Numbered from the stretch's first letter, positions 16,503-25,244 are shown. The stretch is DNA of 64,000 nucleotides from Vicinamibacterales bacterium (GCA_035699745.1 DASSPH010000099.1:62001-126000), one strand, 5' to 3'. The notes: generated by a model from the letters alone, not told the origin. A program made the numbers and translations.

Positions 16503-16814
16503 ATGGGCGACTCGTCGGATGAGGAATTCGCGGCAGAACTCGTGGGAACGCACCTGCTGGTCGGCGTGACCCACGTCGATCACGGCGGCAACGTCGTCCG
16601 GCAGGAGCAGTTCCACGGCACGGTGCTGCGGGCGAACGCCACCGAGGGCGTCGTGATCGTCGATTCAGCCGGCGAGGAGCACTGGGTCCCGCTTGATCGT
16701 GAAGCCTTCCGCCTCGCCGATCCCGGCACCTACCGGCTGCGCTCGACGGGGGAAGAAGTCGTCGATCCCGAATGGCTGAGTACCTGGACCGTCTACCCGC
16801 CCGACCACCACTAG
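16503..16814 (+). CDS. Small unknown acidic protein
   Basis: A 103-aa soluble protein with no recognised domain. It is predicted to be mostly beta (LLVGVTHVDHGGNVVRQEQFHGTVLRAN, EGVVIVDSAGEEHWVPL), perhaps a small barrel. An ATG 12 bp upstream is in frame, but GGAG at 16493-16496 lies 6 nt before the ATG at 16503, which decides the start. It is followed after 12 bp by another small forward gene, so the two may be cotranscribed. Confidence 0.65.
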   Translation: MGDSSDEEFAAELVGTHLLVGVTHVDHGGNVVRQEQFHGTVLRANATEGVVIVDSAGEEHWVPLDREAFRLADPGTYRLRSTGEEVVDPEWLSTWTVYPPDHH

Positions 16815-16826
16815 AGGGAGATGAGC

Positions 16827-17258
16827 ATGATCAAACGACTCGCGCTTCTTACGCTGGGAGTGGCAGTCCTGCACGTCAGTGCGGCGGGCGCCCAGCAGTG
16901 CGTTCCCGGCGCCACGCTGACGCCCGAGCAGGTGGCGAGGCGTCAGGAGGGCGTGCGGGCGGCGCGCACGATCAACAACCTCGAAGCCAATCAGCCGGGG
17001 AGTGCATCGAAGAAATACCTGAGCCAGGGTGAGCTGCCTTCGTCACCCTTCGCAGCCACGCAGACCGGTGCCGCCGCCGCGTTCCTCGAGAAGCTCAACT
17101 TCGCGCCCGGCGCAGAGTTGATGCCCGGGTGGGAGTTGACGCTCGACGTGACCGCGACCGGCTACTGGTTTTCGATCCGCGACAAGACGGACCCGTGCGG
17201 TTTCACGTTGATCAGCAACCACAACGGTCTCATCCTGCAGGCGCAGCCTCTTCGATAG
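16827..17258 (+). CDS. Small exported protein of unknown function
   Basis: A 143-aa protein with a signal peptide (MIKRLALLTLGVAVLHVSAAGA, cleavage near AQQ). The mature part has two Cys (QQCVPGA and DPCGFTL) that could form a disulfide and no recognised domain. GAGGGAG at 16814-16820 sits 6 nt before the ATG at 16827, which favours this start over the ATG two codons upstream. Confidence 0.65.
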   Translation: MIKRLALLTLGVAVLHVSAAGAQQCVPGATLTPEQVARRQEGVRAARTINNLEANQPGSASKKYLSQGELPSSPFAATQTGAAAAFLEKLNFAPGAELMPGWELTLDVTATGYWFSIRDKTDPCGFTLISNHNGLILQAQPLR

Positions 17259-17285
17259 GAGGGCGTTCGCGCTCCCGGGCCGGCT

Positions 17286-17576
17286 CTACCTCTCTACGCG
17301 CCTGTCGATCCGCGCGACCACCAGCCTGAGGTTGAACCAATGCTCGACCGCGGGGCGCCCGACTCCCGGTGACGGGGCCTGACATCCGATGAAATCCCCG
17401 CGCACGTCGATGACCGTGCAGTCGCGGCCGCCCCCGTTCGCCTCGAACGCCACGCTGATCGTCTCACCGACCGTGATTCCGGCGTGCGGGCTCTGCGCCT
17501 GTGCGGACGCCCGGGACGACGCCACCACGCTCAACACGATCCCGACGAGAACCAATAGCGGAAGCCACGTGCGCAT
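17286..17576 (-). CDS. Small exported protein of unknown function
   Basis: A 96-aa protein, convergent with the preceding gene. It has a signal peptide (MRTWLPLLVLVGIVLSVVAS, cleavage near ASAQAQ) and a mature part with two Cys (GRDCTVIDVRGDFIGCQ), suggesting a small disulfide-linked beta domain. A GGAG-like Shine-Dalgarno lies 5-8 nt before the ATG. Family not recognised. Confidence 0.6.
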   Translation of the reverse strand: MRTWLPLLVLVGIVLSVVASSRASAQAQSPHAGITVGETISVAFEANGGGRDCTVIDVRGDFIGCQAPSPGVGRPAVEHWFNLRLVVARIDRRVER

Positions 17577-17680
17577 CTCCACACCTCCATGTCGTTCCCC
17601 ATTCTGACGACGGGACGGCAGGCGGAGTTGGGGAGAAGGGAAACGCCGACTGTTCCCGCGCCGGAGTTTCGGCACGGCTG

Positions 17681-17722
17681 CCAGCCGAACCTCGCTCGCG
17701 CGGCAACGCGAGCGAAGGCTGG
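17681..17722. repeat. Inverted repeat / hairpin next to the tRNA-like remnant
   Basis: The arms are CCAGCCgaacCTCGCTCGCG (17681-17700) and CGCGAGCGAAGGCTGG (17707-17722) with a 6-nt loop; the left arm has four unpaired bases. It touches the tRNA-like copy at its 3' side, where a tRNA terminator would be expected, so it may be the original downstream hairpin of the tRNA-Leu transcript. Confidence 0.6.
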
Positions 17723-17769
17723 TGCCGGGGGTGGGCACGGGCCGTTGGCCCTCCGGAGTTCAAGTTGGC
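17723..17769 (-). other. Degraded copy of the 3' half of tRNA-Leu (candidate distal attachment site)
   Basis: TGCCGGGGGTGGG (17723-17735) is identical to the 3' end of the tRNA-Leu gene. After an 11-bp deletion, CACGGGCC matches again, followed by a region with about two-thirds identity that covers the variable arm and anticodon stem. Similarity stops just beyond the anticodon loop. The copy has the same orientation as the intact tRNA 2.2 kb away, as expected for the two ends of an element inserted into a tRNA 3' end. A plain tRNA pseudogene is the alternative. Confidence 0.5.
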
Positions 17770-17899
17770 CAGGCCAGTGAGAATCCCGTGCGCCTCGCGC
17801 ACGGATGTTCGACGGTTGGTGGAGTGGACATCGGGTGGCCAGTGTCGGCGGCGCGCGGCGGTGGTAGGCTCCAAAAGCGTTCTGTGAGGGAGACCTACT

Positions 17900-18505
17900 T
17901 TGGCAAGAAGCCTGATACTGGCGTTGATAATGCCCTGGAGCCAAGTCGCCGCCCCGACGAACGAGGATTGGACTTGGCTCAGTGATCATCGCAACAAGGC
18001 GTTCGAGATGGTGCTGCCGTTGCGGCTTGATGCCGGGGAGATCGTGGCATACCGAAGCTACCGCGACCTGTATCAGAGCGTACCGGAATCGCACTTCACC
18101 ATCGCGGTCATTCGTGACCCCGGGGCTCGCGGCGACCGGTTGACTGCAACGCTGACCCTGCCCTCGGCCGGATCCATTCAAGATCAGCTGCTGAAGTTGC
18201 ACATGGCGGATCGAACGGCTGCCTTCGAAACCCTTGTCCCTCGTGTCGTGGTCAATCGGCAGACATTCACCGAAGAGAGCTGCCCGGCCCTGCGCCCTCG
18301 CGTGAAGGCTCTGTCGAGAGCACGCATCGACATTCCGGATCCAAACACAATCGTCATTCATCCGGTAGTCCATGACATCGTCGTTGACACGCCGACCGGT
18401 CGGATCAAGGCGCATCTCGTCAACGGCCGGGACTTGATGGTGCGCTGGTCGGTGGACACTCTGAAGGCGCTCAAGGCATGCGGAACCGCTGGGAAGAGCC
18501 GGTAG
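17900..18505 (+). CDS. Unknown exported protein, probable cargo of the decayed element
   Basis: A 201-aa protein with a short signal-like N-terminus (MARSLILALIMPW, then SQVAAP). No domain recognised. The body looks mixed alpha/beta, with one Cys near 132 and one near the C-terminus. The start is a TTG with AGGGAGA 7 nt upstream. It lies between the tRNA-like remnant and the integrase remnant and looks less GC-rich than its neighbours, which suggests that it arrived with the element (inference). A longer reverse frame over the same bases was rejected because it runs through the hairpin. Confidence 0.5.
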   Translation: MARSLILALIMPWSQVAAPTNEDWTWLSDHRNKAFEMVLPLRLDAGEIVAYRSYRDLYQSVPESHFTIAVIRDPGARGDRLTATLTLPSAGSIQDQLLKLHMADRTAAFETLVPRVVVNRQTFTEESCPALRPRVKALSRARIDIPDPNTIVIHPVVHDIVVDTPTGRIKAHLVNGRDLMVRWSVDTLKALKACGTAGKSR

Positions 18506-18914
18506 ACGACGGAAGGAGGCACGACCCTTCCGCCCTTCCCCAACTATTCCGAAGGGACGGCCGCAACCTTCCGCCCCTTAAGGGGGGAACGGTTCGCGGC
18601 CTCTCGCGTCCTCTCCGTCATCACTGCATCCCCGGCGCGCCAAACTCGCGCACCGTCGGCGGCACTGGCTCATCGCCGCCCGCCGCCCAGAACTTCGCGT
18701 TCACGCTCCGGCCCATCGCCTTCGCGTCACCGCCGGTGCAGTAGCGCACCAACCGTTCGCTGTGCAGCTGTTCGAGGCTGTGACCGACGGCCTAGCGTTG
18801 CAGCTTGGCGCCCTTGGCAACTTCGTCAGTCGCCTACCACGCGTCACGCTTCAGCCACAAGAACGTCAGGATTTTCTTTGCCGTCGCGCCGTTCTCAACG
18901 TCGTGCTCGTCCTT
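18506..18914. other. Non-coding or eroded segment inside the element
   Basis: About 400 bp without an intact gene. On the minus strand a frame is open from 18791 down to a TGA at 18621 (about 56 codons, reading SLEQLHSERLVRYCTGGDAK and ending FGAPGMQ). It has an in-frame TAG just upstream and no start, so it looks like the tail of a dead gene. A purine/pyrimidine-rich stretch with AAGGGGCGGAAGG-like words lies at 18520-18590. Otherwise nothing is seen. Confidence 0.4.
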
Positions 18915-19820
18915 GGGTACAAGATCAACGGTAAGCGGTCGCTCAATTCGACGGTGATCCGGATCAAGAGGCACCTCTTGGCGGATGGGATGGCTGGAAG
19001 CCGGAGACGCGAATGGTCACGATTGCGACCGATACCGTCCACGCGTACACGCTTCATCGGCTCGAACAGGGCGCGGCTCCGGCTAGCGTGAATCGCGAAC
19101 TGGCGATCATCCGCCGCGCGTTTCTCGCTCGCGGTGAAGGGTGGCACGTTGACCGCGAAGCCGCACGTGTCGATGCTCGCGGAGGATAACGTCCGGACCG
19201 GATTCCTTGAGCAAGCGGAGTTTGAAGCCGTGCGCGAGGCGCTGCCGGCCCACCTTCGAGGCGTCGTCACCCTCGCCTACTTCACCGCGATGCGCGTCAA
19301 ATCAGAGACTCTGACCATGCAATCGTCGCAGGTAGACCGCGAGGCAAAGGTGATCCGACTCAATCGCGGCACGACGAAGAACAAGAAGGGACGCGTGCTC
19401 CCTTACGGCAAGTTGCCGGAGTTGGTCACGGTGATTGATACGGCGTGGCAGGCACACGAGCAGTTGAAGGCGGCTGAGATTGTCTCGCCGTTCGTGGTCG
19501 AGCGTGACGGGGAGCGGGTAAAGGACTTCCGAGGCGTTTGGGAGACGGCGACGGAAACGGCCGGATATCCCGGCAAGCTGCTCCACGACTTCCGCCGCAC
19601 GGCCGTGCGCAATCTCGTGCGTCGTGGCGTGCCCGAAAAGACCGCGATGCAGATCACCGGGCATAAGACGCGCAGCGTGTTCGACCGCTACGACATCGTC
19701 ACCGAGCGCGACATCGAGGCGGGACTCGCCAAGCTCACCGATCGACCGGCCGCAGTCGAGCCGAAGCGTCAACGCGGGAAGGTCCGCCAGTTCCCGAAGC
19801 GCACCGGGACGGACGGTTAA
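18915..19820 (+). pseudogene. Frameshifted tyrosine recombinase (integrase)
   Basis: The longest open part (19134-19820) is a tyrosine-recombinase catalytic domain with the expected Arg (YFTAMRVKSE), Lys (TTKNKKGR), HxxR (HDFRRTAVRN), His (ITGHKTRS) and Tyr (VFDRYDI). The core-binding domain lies upstream in two other pieces. YKINGKRSLNSTVIRIKRHLL is at 18918-18980, and GWDGWKPETRMVTIATDTVHAY through to ELAIIRRAFLA is at 18986-19132 in a second frame. At least two frameshifts (near 18980 and 19132) therefore break the gene. It ends 72 bp from the 3' end of tRNA-Leu, the usual place for an integrase. Confidence 0.8.
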
Positions 19821-19892
19821 GGTAGGTTAAAGTCCGGCCGTTTCGAGCCGACCGCGCCGAAGGACGAACGGCGGTAAGTGGTTGGTTCTAAC

Positions 19893-19979
19893 TGCCGGGG
19901 GTGGGAATCGAACCCACACGGGCCTTTTGGGCCCTTCGGATTTTAAGTCCGATGCGTCTGCCAGTTCCGCCACCCCGGC
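19893..19979 (-). tRNA. tRNA-Leu (anticodon UAA)
   Basis: An 87-nt type II tRNA on the minus strand. The acceptor stem GCCGGGG pairs with CCCCGGC, with discriminator A at 19893. The anticodon stem TCGGA/TCCGA holds a 7-nt loop CTTAAAA (anticodon TAA at 19945-19943). A long variable arm GGGCCC-AAAA-GGCCC is typical of Leu, and the T-loop is GGTTCGATTCC. The 3' CCA is not encoded. It appears intact and is the likely attachment target of the adjacent decayed element. Confidence 0.96.
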
Positions 19980-19998
19980 TCACTCTGATTCTGACAGA

Positions 19999-20040
19999 AC
20001 CGGTTACCGGTTACCGGTGACCGGTCACCGGTCACCGGTA
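19999..20040. repeat. Tandem 7-bp repeat (ACCGGTT family), 6 units
   Basis: Six contiguous 7-bp units ACCGGTN, with the last base T, T, G, C, C, A. They lie between tRNA-Leu and the ADOP permease gene. The same 7-mer family forms nine units at 56245-56307. Confidence 0.9.
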
Positions 20041-20082
20041 GCAGCTCGAACCTCGCCCCTCGCTCTTCCGTCTAGCTCTCAG

Positions 20083-22497
20083 ATGGACGCCGTCCTCGCC
20101 GATCTTCGCTACGCTCTGCGCAACATCGCCCGGCGGCCCGGCTTCTCCGCTCTCGCCGTGCTCACCCTCGCCGTCGGCATCGGTGTGAACGCCGTCGCTT
20201 TTACCGCCGTCAACGCGCTCCTCTTCCACCCGTTCGTGTTCAAGGGGGTGGACCGTCTCGGCTGGATCATGCTCGCCTCACCCGGGAATCCCTACGGGCA
20301 GCTCTCCTACGCCGAACTGGCGGAGATCAAGCGGAACGCCCGGGTCTTCGACGCGTTCTCGGGACAGGGGCGGATACCGCTGGCGATGTCGGTCGACGGG
20401 GGCGCGGAGCAGATCTGGACGCTGATGGTGTCCGACGACTACTTCCGTGCGCTCGGCACGCGCGCCGCCGTCGGGCGGCTGATCGACGCGTCCGACGCCG
20501 CCGGCACGGAACTGGTCGCGGTGGTCAGCCATCAGTTCTGGCGCGCGCGTCTCGAGGGCGGCTCGATTGCCGGGCGCACGATCGTGATCGCCAACCGGAC
20601 GGTGAACGTGATCGGCGTCCTGCCAGACGGATTCCAGGGGCCGGGCGGGTTGTACGCGCCGGATATCTGGCTGCCGCTTGAGAAGGCATCGGCCTTCGCG
20701 CTGCCCGCGCGGATGCTGAACCACGAGGAACGCTGGCTCGGCGCCTTCGCGCGGCTCGCGGACGGGGCCGGGACGCCGCAGGCGCAGGCCGACCTGGCAG
20801 CGCTCTCGGCGCAGCTTCCGCCCGCCGCCGATGCCAAAGACACACGGGAGCGCAGGCTGGGATACTTCCCGATGCGCGACGGCCATCCCGAGGTGCGCGG
20901 CCTGGCGCCGTTCGTCTGGATCGCGATGTCGATCGTCGGCATCGTGCTGGTGATTGCCTGCTTCAACGTCGCGGCGCTGCTGCTCGCCCGCGCCGCGGAG
21001 CGGCAGCGCGAGATCGCCATTCGTTCCGCGCTCGGCGCCGGTCGCGGCCGCATCGTCCGCCAGTTGATCACAGAAGGGCTGGTGCTCGCCGCCCTCAGCG
21101 GCGGGGCGGCGCTGGTGCTCGCCGCGTGGAGCGGACGCCTGCTCGACGCCTTCAGCCTGCCGGCGCCGATTCCGCAGCGGCTGAATCTCGTCGTCGATCG
21201 GCGGCTGATCGCCTTCACCGGCGTGATGGTGCTGGTCGCCGGCGTTCTGCCGGGACTGCTGCCGGCGCTGCAGGCGACGCGCCGGAGCCTGGCCGGATCG
21301 ATGCGGCTCGGCACCTTCGGCGACGGACGGCGATCGCGCGCGCGCGGCGCGTTCGTCACCGCGCAGATCGCCGGCTCCACGCTGTTTCTCGCCACGTCGA
21401 TCCTGTTCGTCCGCAGCTTCTGGAACGCGGCCGCGATCGATCTCGGCTTCCAGGCCAATCAGCTCGTCGTCGCCGAGCTGAACCCGTCCATGCACGGCTT
21501 CGAAGGGGCGCGCGCGGCCGCGTTCGCGCGCGACCTCGAGACGCGGCTCACGGCGATCCCCGGCACGACGGTCGCGCTCGCGGATCGTGCGCCGTTCGCC
21601 GTCGGCTGGCCCCGCGCCGCGGTGGTGTCGAGCCGCACGCTGGACTGCGCCGTCACTGCCTGCAAGCCGACCGTCTTCTACGCGGTCGGACCGCGCCACT
21701 TCGCGGCGCTCGGCCTGCCGCTGCGCGCCGGCCGCGAGTTCACCGCCGGCGATCTGGAGAAGCGCGACGCGGTCGTCGTGAACGAGACGCTGGCGCGCCG
21801 GCTGTGGCCCGGTGAATCCCCGCTCGGGCAGGAAGTGAAGATCGGAGCCGAGCGCGCGTCTGCCCAGGTCGTCGGCGTGGCCGGCGACGTGGCGCCGGGC
21901 TACGTCGGAGGTGCGGCGCAGCCGCTGTTCTACCGTCCGATGGCGGCCGCGGACTTCGGCGGTTTCTCGGTGCTCGTCCGCACCACCGGATCGGAAGCGG
22001 CCGCAATGGCGGCCGTACGCGAAACGGTGCATTCACTCGCCCCGCTGATGCCCTTCGCGTCGCTGGCGCCGATGAACCAGAAACTCGAGCTGCAGATGTG
22101 GCCGCGCCGCACGGCGGCGGCCTTCCTGGTGATCTGCGGCACGCTCGCGCTGCTGCTCGCGACCGTCGGGCTGTTCGGGGTGACGTATTTCACCGTGCGG
22201 CAGCGGACGCGCGAGTTCGGCATTCGCGTCGCGCTCGGCGCGCGTCCGGTGGACGTCATCCGGCAGGTGATGCTGGAAGGGGCGCGGCTCGCCGTTCCGG
22301 GCGCCGCGCTGGGGCTGCTGCTCGCCGCGCTCTCCGGGCGCCTCACGGCACGGATGCTTCTCGGCGTCACGCCCGCCGATCCGGCCAGCTTCGCGGCGGC
22401 AACGGCGATCGAGATCGCGGTCGCGCTCGCCGCCTGCGCGCTGCCGGCGCGCCGCGCCACGCAGGCCGATCCGATGATCGCGCTCCGCGACGACTAG
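20083..22497 (+). CDS. ADOP-type ABC transporter permease (MacB/FtsX domains)
   Basis: An 804-aa inner-membrane protein with two MacB-like periplasmic regions and two FtsX blocks (helices near 20-45, 280-420 and 690-800). Motifs include LRYALRNIARRPGFSALAVLTLAVGIG at the start, ERQREIAIRSALGAGRGRIVRQL mid-protein and RQRTREFGIRVALGARP near the end, finishing DPMIALRDD. It matches the acidobacterial duplicated orphan permease group, which has no adjacent ATPase. Unlike the permease at 58946, it lacks the roughly 80-residue N-terminal helical extension. The ATG at 20083 is chosen because the family starts just before LxDLRYALR. Its stop shares bases with the convergent amidase stop. Confidence 0.9.
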   Translation: MDAVLADLRYALRNIARRPGFSALAVLTLAVGIGVNAVAFTAVNALLFHPFVFKGVDRLGWIMLASPGNPYGQLSYAELAEIKRNARVFDAFSGQGRIPLAMSVDGGAEQIWTLMVSDDYFRALGTRAAVGRLIDASDAAGTELVAVVSHQFWRARLEGGSIAGRTIVIANRTVNVIGVLPDGFQGPGGLYAPDIWLPLEKASAFALPARMLNHEERWLGAFARLADGAGTPQAQADLAALSAQLPPAADAKDTRERRLGYFPMRDGHPEVRGLAPFVWIAMSIVGIVLVIACFNVAALLLARAAERQREIAIRSALGAGRGRIVRQLITEGLVLAALSGGAALVLAAWSGRLLDAFSLPAPIPQRLNLVVDRRLIAFTGVMVLVAGVLPGLLPALQATRRSLAGSMRLGTFGDGRRSRARGAFVTAQIAGSTLFLATSILFVRSFWNAAAIDLGFQANQLVVAELNPSMHGFEGARAAAFARDLETRLTAIPGTTVALADRAPFAVGWPRAAVVSSRTLDCAVTACKPTVFYAVGPRHFAALGLPLRAGREFTAGDLEKRDAVVVNETLARRLWPGESPLGQEVKIGAERASAQVVGVAGDVAPGYVGGAAQPLFYRPMAAADFGGFSVLVRTTGSEAAAMAAVRETVHSLAPLMPFASLAPMNQKLELQMWPRRTAAAFLVICGTLALLLATVGLFGVTYFTVRQRTREFGIRVALGARPVDVIRQVMLEGARLAVPGAALGLLLAALSGRLTARMLLGVTPADPASFAAATAIEIAVALAACALPARRATQADPMIALRDD

Positions 22498-24068
22498 CGA
22501 TCCAGCGACGGCCGGAAGGCGGGCGGGCGACGATGCTTCGTGGCCTGCTCGTAGGCGTAGGCCAGGGCGATCAGCTTCGGCTCCGACCAGGCGGTGCCGA
22601 TGAACGAGAGGCCGACGGGAAGACCGTGCGCCTGTCCCGCAGGGACGGTGATGCTCGGGTAGCCCGCCACCGCCGCCGGTGTCGAGCTCGCGCCGAGGAA
22701 ATGATCGCCGTTGACCGGATCGGTGGTCCACGCGGGGCTGCCGGTCGGCGCGACGATCGCGTCGAGGCGATGGCGCCGCAGGACGAGGTCGATGCCCTGC
22801 TCGCGCGCGAGGCTGCGGCACTGCGCGCGCGCCGTACGGTATCGCGGCGCCGTCAACGGCCCTTTCTTCTGCGCCGAGACGAACAGCTCCTGTCCGAAGA
22901 ACGGCATCTCGCGCTCGCGCTCCTTCTCGTTGAACGCGATGAGATCCTGCAGTGAACGGACGCGCGATGCCGGCCCGCGCGCGGCGAGATACGCGTTCAG
23001 GTCGGCCTTGAATTCGTGGAGCAGGACCTCGATCTCGCAGCCGTCCATCTTCGCCGCGGTGGGAATGTCCGCCGGGTCCACGATCACGGCCCCCTGCGCC
23101 TTCATGTCCGCGATCGCCCGATCGACGAGCCGGTCGGCGGCCGGGCTGTAGCCGAAGTATTGCTTGCGCGCGACGCCGATGCGCGCCCCTTTCAGCGCGG
23201 CGGCGTCGAGGTGGCGCGTGTAGTCGCGAGCCGCGTGCGGACGGCTGCCGCGCGTCGCCGCGTCCCGCGGATCCTCCCCCGCGATGGCGCCGAGCAGCAG
23301 CGCCGCGTCGGCGACGGTGCGGGTCATCGGTCCCGCGGTGTCCTGGCTGTGGGCGATCGGGACGATGCCCGCCCGGCTCACCAGACCCAGCGTCGGCTTG
23401 ATCCCGACCAGGGCGTTGGCGCCCGACGGGCAGACGATCGATCCATCCGTCTCCGTGCCGACCCCGAGCGCACCCAGGTTCGCGGCAATCGCCGCGCCCG
23501 TGCCGGAACTGGAGCCGCAGGGATTCCGGTCGAGCACGTAGGGGTTCTTCACCTGACCGCCGCGCGCGCTCCATCCGCTGGTCGACTTGGTCGAACGGAA
23601 GTTCGCCCACTCGCTGAGATTGGTCTTGCCGAGAATGACGGCGCCGGCGGCGCGCAGCCGCTCGACGATGAACGCATCCTTCGCCGGACGCGATCCCTCC
23701 AGCGCGAGCGACCCCGCGGTCGTCAGCATCCGATCGGCCGTGTCGATGTTGTCCTTGATCAGCACGGGAATGCCGTGGAGCGGCCCGCGCGCCCCCTTGG
23801 TGCGGCGCTCCGCGTCGAGCGACTCGGCGATCGTCAGGGCCTCGGGGTTGACCTCGATCACCGCGCGCAGCGCCGGGCCCTGTCGATCGATTTCCTCGAT
23901 CCGCCGCAAGTACAGTTCGGCGATCTGGCGCGCCGTGTAACGGCCGGACGCCATCCACTCCTGCAACTGCGCGGCGCTGACTTCCTCCAGCGGGAATGCC
24001 GGCGGCTGCGAGGCGAACAGCGAGGCAGTCAGGGAGAGGAGGAGGACAGCGGCGGCGCGGCGGAGCAC
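22494..24068 (-). CDS. Exported amidase-signature family hydrolase
   Basis: A 524-aa amidase with a signal peptide (MLRRAAAVLLLSLTASLFAS). The Ser-cisSer-Lys triad positions are visible: Lys in VLIKDNIDTADR, the Gly/Ser-rich CGSSSGTGAAIA, and the nucleophile region TETDGSIVCPSGANALVGIKPT. Substrate unknown; periplasmic members act on amides or aminoacyl compounds. The GTG start fits the signal peptide. The hexamer TAAGTT sits 6 nt upstream, which may be another leaderless promoter, though a poor match. Confidence 0.9.
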   Translation of the reverse strand: MLRRAAAVLLLSLTASLFASQPPAFPLEEVSAAQLQEWMASGRYTARQIAELYLRRIEEIDRQGPALRAVIEVNPEALTIAESLDAERRTKGARGPLHGIPVLIKDNIDTADRMLTTAGSLALEGSRPAKDAFIVERLRAAGAVILGKTNLSEWANFRSTKSTSGWSARGGQVKNPYVLDRNPCGSSSGTGAAIAANLGALGVGTETDGSIVCPSGANALVGIKPTLGLVSRAGIVPIAHSQDTAGPMTRTVADAALLLGAIAGEDPRDAATRGSRPHAARDYTRHLDAAALKGARIGVARKQYFGYSPAADRLVDRAIADMKAQGAVIVDPADIPTAAKMDGCEIEVLLHEFKADLNAYLAARGPASRVRSLQDLIAFNEKEREREMPFFGQELFVSAQKKGPLTAPRYRTARAQCRSLAREQGIDLVLRRHRLDAIVAPTGSPAWTTDPVNGDHFLGASSTPAAVAGYPSITVPAGQAHGLPVGLSFIGTAWSEPKLIALAYAYEQATKHRRPPAFRPSLDR

Positions 24069-24089
24069 GCCGCTAACTTACCAGATCGC

Positions 24090-24758
24090 CTACGCGCTCA
24101 GGCGATCGACGATGGCGCGCCAGGTCTGCGCGGAGGCGGAGTGCTCCGCCGCCAGGGTCGCGCCGATGAGCGTGCCGTTGGCGTCCTGCGGGTGCGACCA
24201 CACCGGCTGCACTTCGAGCTGCAGGCCGATGCCGGTGACCTCGACGTCGAAGCGATCGGGCAGCGGCACCGATTCCGCCATTTCCAGCCGCAGGCCCCCG
24301 TACGACACGTCCACCACGGCGGCGGGCCGTCCCTTGACGAACACGCGGAAGCCGCCCTGCACGCGCTTGCGCGGCCAGCGGCGCTGGCGCCGCACGCCCG
24401 AGAGCACTTCGTTGACGAGCGCGACGAACTCCGCCGGCTTGATCGGCTTGCGCACCAGTTCGGCGTGGTAGCGATGCGCCTCGAGATCGATCAGCGGGTT
24501 CTCGTAGCCGGTGACGATGATGACCGCCATGTCGGGGTAGTCGACGCGCGTCTGCATCACCAGGTGCAGGCCGTTGAACGAGCGCAGGCGGACGTCCGAA
24601 ATCAGCAGGTCGTACGGGCCGACCGCGAGCAACTGCTTCGCGGCGTCGTAGGTGGCGGCCTCGGTGACGTCGTGGCCCGCCGAGCGCACCAGCTCCCCCA
24701 TGCCGGTCAGGGCATGCTCGTCGTCGTCCAGGACCAGAACGCGGAACGGCAGTTTCAT
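24090..24758 (-). CDS. Response regulator with C-terminal PilZ domain
   Basis: A 222-aa cytoplasmic protein. Residues 5-120 are a receiver with the acidic DDD cluster, phospho-acceptor Asp in LLISDVRLRS, conserved Thr in IIVTGY and Lys in VRKPIK. Residues about 125-222 look like a PilZ domain (RWPRKRVQGGFRVFV, then VVDVSYGGLRLEM). The RxxxR and D/NxSxGG elements for cyclic-di-GMP binding are present (RKRVQ and DVSYGG). It could link phosphorylation to c-di-GMP signalling, which the HD-GYP protein at 5261 may also influence. Single gene. Confidence 0.85.
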   Translation of the reverse strand: MKLPFRVLVLDDDEHALTGMGELVRSAGHDVTEAATYDAAKQLLAVGPYDLLISDVRLRSFNGLHLVMQTRVDYPDMAVIIVTGYENPLIDLEAHRYHAELVRKPIKPAEFVALVNEVLSGVRRQRRWPRKRVQGGFRVFVKGRPAAVVDVSYGGLRLEMAESVPLPDRFDVEVTGIGLQLEVQPVWSHPQDANGTLIGATLAAEHSASAQTWRAIVDRLSA

Positions 24759-24877
24759 TCCGTTCCCGCGGAGGGCAATTGCAGTGCCGGGGGAAATGGG
24801 CGGATTTCCGAACGAAATCGCGCCGGCGCGCGCGAATGAGACGACGACTTTGTCATCGCCGCCACGGATCTGGCTCG

Positions 24878-25237
24878 CTAGTGAACGGTGGACCCAGGGG
24901 GCGCGGCGGCGGCGATGACCCGGCGGATCATCCGATCGAGGCGCTCCTGATCGATCTCGAACGGACCGGCGACCGCCGCCCCCATCGGGATCTCGATGGC
25001 GATCACTACCTCGTGGCCGGCCGAGCCGAGCGGCTCGACGATCCAGCTGAAGCCGCGCAAGGCGACGTGGCGGGCGCCGTCGGTGGGATTCTTGACGCGA
25101 TCGATCGCCAGGAGGATCTGCTTCAGGACCGTTTCGACGTCCAGCTCGCCCCAGGCGCGGGGCTCGGTGCCGTGGGCGATCCGCTCGGTGACCGCGTTGT
25201 TCGTCTCGCGGAGCACGATTTCGACGTCGAATTCCAT
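24878..25237 (-). CDS. Small unknown protein, last gene of the DUF255 operon
   Basis: A 119-aa soluble protein starting MEFDVEIVLRETNNAVTERI. It has an alternating beta-helix pattern (HEVVIAIEIPMGAAVAGPFEIDQERLDRMIRRVIAAA). No catalytic motif is visible and the family is not recognised. The ATG at 25237 lies 7 bp after the CoA-hydratase stop. A longer start would overlap that gene. The position suggests a function linked to the hydratase. Confidence 0.6.
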   Translation of the reverse strand: MEFDVEIVLRETNNAVTERIAHGTEPRAWGELDVETVLKQILLAIDRVKNPTDGARHVALRGFSWIVEPLGSAGHEVVIAIEIPMGAAVAGPFEIDQERLDRMIRRVIAAAAPPGSTVH

Positions 25238-25244
25238 CAGCCCC

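Noticed and set aside
17723-17769. A second functional tRNA-Leu
   Set aside because: Eleven bases of the T-arm are deleted, position 33 of the loop is not T, and the 5' half does not match.
17531-18415. Reverse frame of about 290 codons across the hairpin and tRNA-like remnant
   Set aside because: It runs through non-coding repeat and tRNA-like DNA; the forward gene at 17900 has a signal-like start and a Shine-Dalgarno.
22500-24839. Long forward frames opposite the amidase gene
   Set aside because: They have no recognisable motif; the reverse frame holds a full amidase signature.
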